Below are positions 59,109 to 64,000 of a DNA stretch of 64,000 nucleotides, one piece after another. Source of the DNA: Monosporascus cannonballus (taxonomy: Eukaryota; Ascomycota; Sordariomycetes; Xylariales). The position numbers and the translations under genes were made by a program. A model generated the notes under the pieces. That model was given only the letters and a program-made list of their open reading frames with translations, searched no databases and was not told the origin of the DNA. Positions within the stretch are counted from its first letter, which is position 1. Every line of letters starts with the position of its first letter. The stretch covers positions 62,001 through 126,000 of the forward strand of contig QJNS01000036.1 of assembly GCA_004154925.1 (NCBI GenBank). Reading direction: 5' to 3'.

Positions 59109-60645
59109 TTATACTTGCCCCATTCTCCGAGCCAAGGGATAGCTTCTTAACCTTTTATTGTAAGGCTGGGAATCTGGAATGCAACTGAAGCCTTGTACAT
59201 CGTTTTGCTTAGTTCCGGATCTGGTCTTAAGCATATATTACCTCCGGACTTGCTTTTCCTATTTTTAGGGCATAATTTATTTGCACTTCGCGCCTGACGC
59301 AAAGTCCAAAGGGCTGGTACTAAAGAGGACCTCTAAACTACGAATTCAATGAGTGGTTTTAGGTCAATGGCAGCTTAAATGGCCTTTGTATTCCATACGA
59401 AATAAACCACGTTAAAAGTTTGGGGATCTCAGGAAATAGTGTGGACACCCTTTTCTGGGCCTTAGCCACTTACCCAGGGGGCCGGGGGGTCCCTTTTTGT
59501 GTTCATATAAAGGGATTCGGCCCCGAACAGCTTGTAAGATTCTATCGCTTCTCTGATGTGGGACTCCGCAACTATATACCCAGGGATATGTGGGTCGCCA
59601 AGTTACCCCTATTCCAGTCCCTGGTCCAACTTTTGACACTAAACAGGTCACATCCGGATGGATTATTTTGCATCTGGATCTAGACTAGCCGACCTCAGGA
59701 GTTACCCAACTTTAAATATGACCTGTAGAGAAAGTTCAATAGACCTACGACTAGAGAAGCTGAGATGGGGTAAATCTGGATCTTACTACAGAGCTCATAC
59801 TCCCGGCATTCATCACAAACTTTTACGGCCCCTCCACGTACGGATTGAACTAGACCTCGTCTGTACTCCTAGCCATGTCCTCCGCACCCCTGACATGTCT
59901 TCCATATTTTCTCACACTTCGTTCTGAAAAGAGGCACTGACGGTGTTACCAGGTGCGAGGCCCGATGGCAAGGGCAGCCGGACCCCGAAAATATCTGGAT
60001 GGAAAAGAGGAATATCCCTTCTACCGTTGTGGCAGCCTTCGAGGTTAAATTTCAGGCTACTTGGGCTTAGGATCCAGTGTTCTTTCTATTTTCATCGTTA
60101 TATTTGACTGCTTGATTCCAGTGTTAAAGCCGCAGCAGGTACGTTGTTTTGTAATTGGGATAGTATTCGACTCTCAGACCCGTATACAAAAAGCAAGGAA
60201 GCTGCTAGGAGCTATAGATTGATGGCTGTCTACAGGAAAGGATAGAAGAACCAGACCACAACGAGTGTTGCTGTTGTGTTGTTATATAAACATAATGAGT
60301 GGAGTGTCGGACGACATCTAATGGTCTGACAACAGGTGATTTGTGGTCTTATGTGGTGAGAGCAGGTCCAACAATAACCGTGGCATACCGCGATAATCCA
60401 CCACACAGATCCTCCACAATTTCCCAAACATATCCATTTAACCGTCGGTGTCAACGCCGTTGAACCTGATCCAGCTACACCTACACCGCGCATGAGGTCC
60501 TCAGCTTGAATAGGGCTATTCCGCCGAAGAGTTTTGTCTTCCGGCTTCACCCGTTTACTAGGTGAGAGGGATATCACTGTTGCCGTCTCTGCTCGGTTGC
60601 TTTCGCCTGCGTTGCCGGCCCTTGAGCTAGACTTTTATCCTGCGA
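59109..60645. other. Intergenic, nothing recognised
   Basis: Ordinary composition. Several short open frames (59412-59651 minus, 59420-59683 plus, 59658-59927 plus, 60230-60577 minus) lack recognisable domains or coding bias I can defend. The last part likely contains the 3' flank of the cysteine-rich gene. Confidence 0.5.
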
Positions 60646-60891
60646 TTATGGCTTGATACAGCAGCATCGCTTCTTGAACCAACCGCAGTTGTTCTTGGAC
60701 ATGTGGGAGAAGCCTCGCTTGCCGCAGTGGTTTTCACACTTTCCGTACCACGTTGCAGAGCAATGGCTAGGGTAGAAACAATTGTCGGCGCGGGCAGTCA
60801 GGCCGACATTGTCGTTGGCCTCGGACGTGGCAGGGGCGGCAAATACAGCCGATCCAAGGGAGGCGATGAGGATGGTGAGGCCGAGCTTCAT
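60646..60891 (-). CDS. Secreted cysteine-rich defensin-like peptide precursor
   Basis: Single-exon frame of 81 residues. Residues 1-18 form a signal peptide with a hydrophobic core, ending VFA before APA. Residues 19-36 look like a short acidic propeptide. The mature part (about 37-81) has eight cysteines at 38, 44, 52, 56, 69, 76, 77 and 78. It contains CxxxC (52-56) and a later CxC (76-78) separated by one Cys, the layout of the cysteine-stabilised alpha-beta defensin fold, and it is rich in Lys/Arg/His. Known fungal and invertebrate defensins of this shape are secreted and act on microbial envelopes; that role is an inference here. A TATA-like tataaata lies at 61025-61032 on the minus strand. 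It could also be a different small cysteine-rich secreted protein or effector. No damage was seen. Confidence 0.75.
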   Translation of the reverse strand: MKLGLTILIASLGSAVFAAPATSEANDNVGLTARADNCFYPSHCSATWYGKCENHCGKRGFSHMSKNNCGWFKKRCCCIKP

Positions 60892-61707
60892 GATGCTAAC
60901 AAGAAAGGTAGGATGTGGTGATTTGGTGTTCGGTCGATAGTTTGTAGACAGGTGAAGAGAGCCGAATTTCGCAATGACGGTGATGGATCATCTATTTTTT
61001 TTTTCATCGAGTGAACTCGATCGGTATTTATATTTACTCTCTCCCCATGGTGGAGGCGCTCTCGCCGAACTTTAGCTGCTTGGATTTATGACGAGCCCTG
61101 CTGTATCGATGGACGAACATAATGCCCGTCTGACCTGCGTAGGTATATCACCTAGATCGTTTCTGTTTAATGTTGGGGGCTTCGAGCGAGAGGCAGCGTG
61201 TGCGTTTGGTTCCATCTCGGTTTGATTGGCCGTTTAATTCCTTGTTTTCACTTTCGACTTACCGCGCCAAAGGGGCTTTTGGGGTCGGGGGAACATCCGC
61301 TTACTTGCGAGTGAGGATATTCTGGCGGTCCTGCGTGTTGGCGAAGCTTGAGGCTGCTCCCGTTGGTCCGAGGAATGGTATATTCGAAAAGTGGCGTAAA
61401 ATGCTGAAGTGCGGCTACGAGATATACTCTAATTTTGTTTCCTGAGCTGGCATCAGCCGCGTCGCTTAGGCAAGTGATACGTCATAAGTATGCCCCTCCA
61501 GACGGTTTAGCGGCAAACTGAAACAGCACTATTCTGGGGAACTTATTTTTAGGGAACTTATTTTTAGTTCTTATCCGCGGGGAACCTCTTTCCGCATTTA
61601 AATCTTGGCACGCAGCAAATAAGAAGGCTTTGGCAACACCTGCCGCAATCCGACTGCCACCTGGCAACGTATGAGCCCCTAGGAGCCTTGGAACCCTGAA
61701 GCCTTAG
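60892..61707. other. Upstream of the cysteine-rich gene, nothing else recognised
   Basis: Contains the probable promoter of the defensin-like gene. The plus-strand frame 61170-61445 (91 codons) is unrecognised and I would not call it a gene. A short duplication aacttatttttag(g/t) lies near 61539-61568. Confidence 0.45.
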
Positions 61708-62061
61708 CTATACGCCGGCCGGGTCAGCACTAACTATAGTAACCATCCGTTGCGGGATGATACTAGCGTACGTTCTTCTACGGTACCGCTGTGAATGTAC
61801 CCAATTATTGACTACAACGTCAATCCCGTCAGGGAACACGTTCCAGGCTTCCTCCATCTCGGCCTCGATCTCAACTGGCGGCGCCGTCACGTCTAAATCA
61901 AGGATGACGGTGCCTGTGTCCTTCAGATGGGCGAGCGAGCTTCGTTTCGGCGTTGCGCCCAGTAGCGATGACACTATCGCTCGCATCGCGGAGGCGGCGC
62001 ACAAACATTCGCCAAAGTCCCTGGAGCAACCAGTCACCAACCAGGTTTGAGGTGTTGCCAT
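61708..62061 (-). pseudogene. Truncated SDR pseudogene with several frameshifts
   Basis: The start is intact: TWLVTGCSRDFGE (residues 6-18) is the cofactor-binding motif of classical SDRs (TGxxxGxG type). The frame then shifts: the +2 frame over about 61935-61980 reads VIATGRNAETKLA, the expected next segment, before the original frame resumes with HLKDTGTVILDLDVTAP and GIDVVVNN. Two bases are missing after NN, where NNAG should stand; in the shifted frame GYIHSGTVEE follows. Catalytic Tyr and Lys are absent because the sequence ends near 61708. It therefore has two compensating shifts, one 2-bp loss and a 3' truncation. It is dead and probably derives from a reductase paralogue. It is not closely similar to the SDR at 40396. 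Confidence 0.7.
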
Positions 62062-64000
62062 AACTGAGGGTTGATAGGTAAACTGGGGAAGGAATCTGTT
62101 CCTAGGTGGCTGTTTTCGCTGTAAGCATTATAGATCGAGACTTTGATTGCGAGGACCACGACAAATATTAAGGTAGCGGAGCACGACCAGCAGCAACTAC
62201 CTAGGAGCGAATATTTAGTATCTAAAGCATTGCGGAGATCGAAGATACCACTTAGGGTAATGTGCAATGAAATAAGACCTTGTAGTTAGCAGGTGGATAT
62301 TAAGGCTCCCAGCACTAGCATCACCTACGATTATTACCTAGGTGTTGGTTGGTTGTGTGGTGTAGGTGGAAATGGTCAGCAAGGTGCATAACTGTAGGGT
62401 TTAAGCCGGGTACATTAACCGCCTTTAAGTTTCCGGCGGTCTGGTCTAAAATCACAGCATTGCCATTGCTTGTGTGCCTTACGGGCAACGTAGGAGTTAT
62501 AGGGTTTAAGCTTCCCCCCGATTATCCCATATGTTGCCGAATATGTCAATTTCCAACGCAAGCAGATTAAGCGCTAAGGACGAATCTATCGTTGCACTGC
62601 TTATCATTAAGCCTGAACCAGTCTTTTTAACCCAGTTACGAACGAGCCAATAGCAGATTCGTGGTTCCATCCGGTAGGAGGAGAATACTGTGTGAGTCTG
62701 TCAAGAGAAGTTGCGATACCCCTTTCTGTGTCCCAGTGACCCACTGGCGAGGGCTCTACATGTATATACAAGGGGCTTTGCCCTCGAATAGCAGATAGGG
62801 CAGATATTAAAGGTTATGCATTATTTACTTGCAAAGTAAGTTATGCTGTACGCTGATTTTCCTGCCGGTTACTCTGTTTACTACTTCCCGTAATACAATA
62901 CCTTGCTCATTCAGGAGCCCTTGACCACAAACATCCAACTAGGGGAAGAATGTAGTCTTGGATATTCATAAACACAAAAGCCTCAAAAGACCCGTGGTTA
63001 CATTGCCCCCGCCGGAAAATAGCTGGAAAAAAGAGACGGAAATGAACCCTGAAAGGCGTGGTGATACTCCATATTCGCATATCTTGAAAGCGCACACCTG
63101 ATTCGAGCAAGGTGCCGTTCGGAATTATCGATTTGCAATTGCTCGAAACTGCTATAAAAAAAAGTAAGCGATGCCTAATTACAGGAGTTTGGCTACGTCA
63201 TTTTTCAACGCCACTTGGGATATTTGACAGCTTTTTATCTACCATCTTATTACAGATTCAGGGGTAGATGGTTGGGGCCAGTTGGTTAACTAAACTTCGC
63301 CGCGAGGAATGATAGAACTCCACCGTATAGGCCCTTCGCGTATGGAAGGAGGTCTCATTTCTATCGATATCTAGAATCCAACTATCTATTGTGCCTTGCA
63401 CATCGTTGGTTGCTCCAAGAGTCAACCGTGCTCCCGCACGCAGATGGTTAATAGAAGCGATGCCGAATTTAACTTTCCGGGCTGGGCTGGGAAAACGGAC
63501 AAGGGCATAGCGCGCAGTTACCTCGCGGGCGCTCGGCGGTCCGGTCCCCATCGAGCCCCCCGTTTCGGGGATGGTGGGGAGCAAGGCCCCCGCCGCGATT
63601 GATGAGCGACTTAAGGTCATCCGAGATCGCGGGACTCTCTGAGGTCCCCAGATGATACACCTAGAGCTAACCGTAGGACCAAGGTCGACACCTACGTCAT
63701 GAAACAGTCAACCTGGGCGAAAGAAATGGCCCAGTAACGTACAACCCCGGACAGAGGCCCTCGGGGGCACCCGGTTGCCCCTGGGCCGACCATTACGCAA
63801 GTCAAGGGGGGCCGCGAGAAATATATGCAGTGGCTTCAAAAACCCGCGCTGAAGGTAAGTCCTCCACTGCAAATTCTTGTTTAGCACGACTGATGTACTT
63901 CGAATTAGTACAATAGTACTATCCAAACCCAGGTAGATGGACTGGATTCTCGACGGCTACAAGTTTATAGTAGGTAGCCGACATTCATTCAACATTTATA
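62062..64000. other. Gene-poor right end, nothing recognised
   Basis: Ordinary composition without RIP. The longest open frame is 63258-63620 (minus, 120 codons), rich in Ser/Arg and overlapping other frames; I see no domain, signal or homologue. The segment near 62390-62520 repeats tagggtttaagc twice. No tRNA, rRNA or transposase was seen. Confidence 0.5.

Noticed and set aside
59412..59927. Possible gene from overlapping short frames at 59.4-59.9 kb
   Set aside because: No domain, signal peptide or consistent splice structure; frames lie on both strands without a preferred one.
63258..63620. 120-codon minus-strand frame as a hypothetical gene
   Set aside because: Overlapped by other open frames of similar length, with no recognisable feature; insufficient support.
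1..64000. CRISPR arrays, rRNA genes, telomere repeats
   Set aside because: No regularly spaced repeats, no rRNA-like blocks, and only isolated ccctaa hexamers without tandem arrays.

Overview
This window looks like nuclear DNA of a filamentous ascomycete (Pezizomycotina). Genes have short GT..AG introns. Most of the sequence is very AT-rich retrotransposon debris in which C->T and G->A changes have turned Trp and Gln codons into stops, the pattern left by repeat-induced point mutation (RIP). Gene-bearing islands of ordinary base composition sit between these blocks. I do not name a species.

Layout. 1-8.7 kb: RIP-degraded repeats with a Ty3/Gypsy RNase H-integrase remnant and a solo LTR. 8.8-14.0 kb: an island holding one large intronless gene (9483-13334, minus) whose single product joins an Mre11/SbcD-type nuclease to a Rad50/SbcC-type ATPase. 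14.0-39.1 kb: stacked Gypsy elements: A (+), split by nested element B (+, matching 5-bp target duplications); C (-); and D (-), whose 5' LTR holds an inverted solo LTR. 39.1-40.15 kb: the 3' end of a Ty1/Copia element with an LTR and a tRNA-like sequence. 40.4-45.8 kb: an island with a four-exon short-chain dehydrogenase (minus) and a divergent nine-exon secreted GMC oxidoreductase (plus) that carries one frameshift. 46.5-58.4 kb: Gypsy element E (-), solo LTRs, a RIP-degraded pogo/Fot-type transposase, and a second Fot1-like transposon with terminal inverted repeats that is split by a solo LTR. 58.4-64 kb: ordinary-composition, gene-poor DNA with a solo LTR, a small secreted cysteine-rich defensin-like gene and a truncated SDR pseudogene.

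The main observations are the fused Mre11-Rad50 gene alone in a repeat desert; the agreement between RIP borders and LTR sub-regions, with the variable U3 spared and the shared R-U5 mutated; U3 regions carrying different short-motif arrays beside a conserved CACGTG site; an 82-bp near-perfect palindrome with 5-bp flanking duplications; and the defensin-like gene. The genes do not form an evident pathway. The SDR and GMC genes share a 1.8-kb intergenic region and could once have been co-regulated.

All boundaries, alignments and translations were made by eye. No database search was run, so family assignments rest on motifs I recognise.
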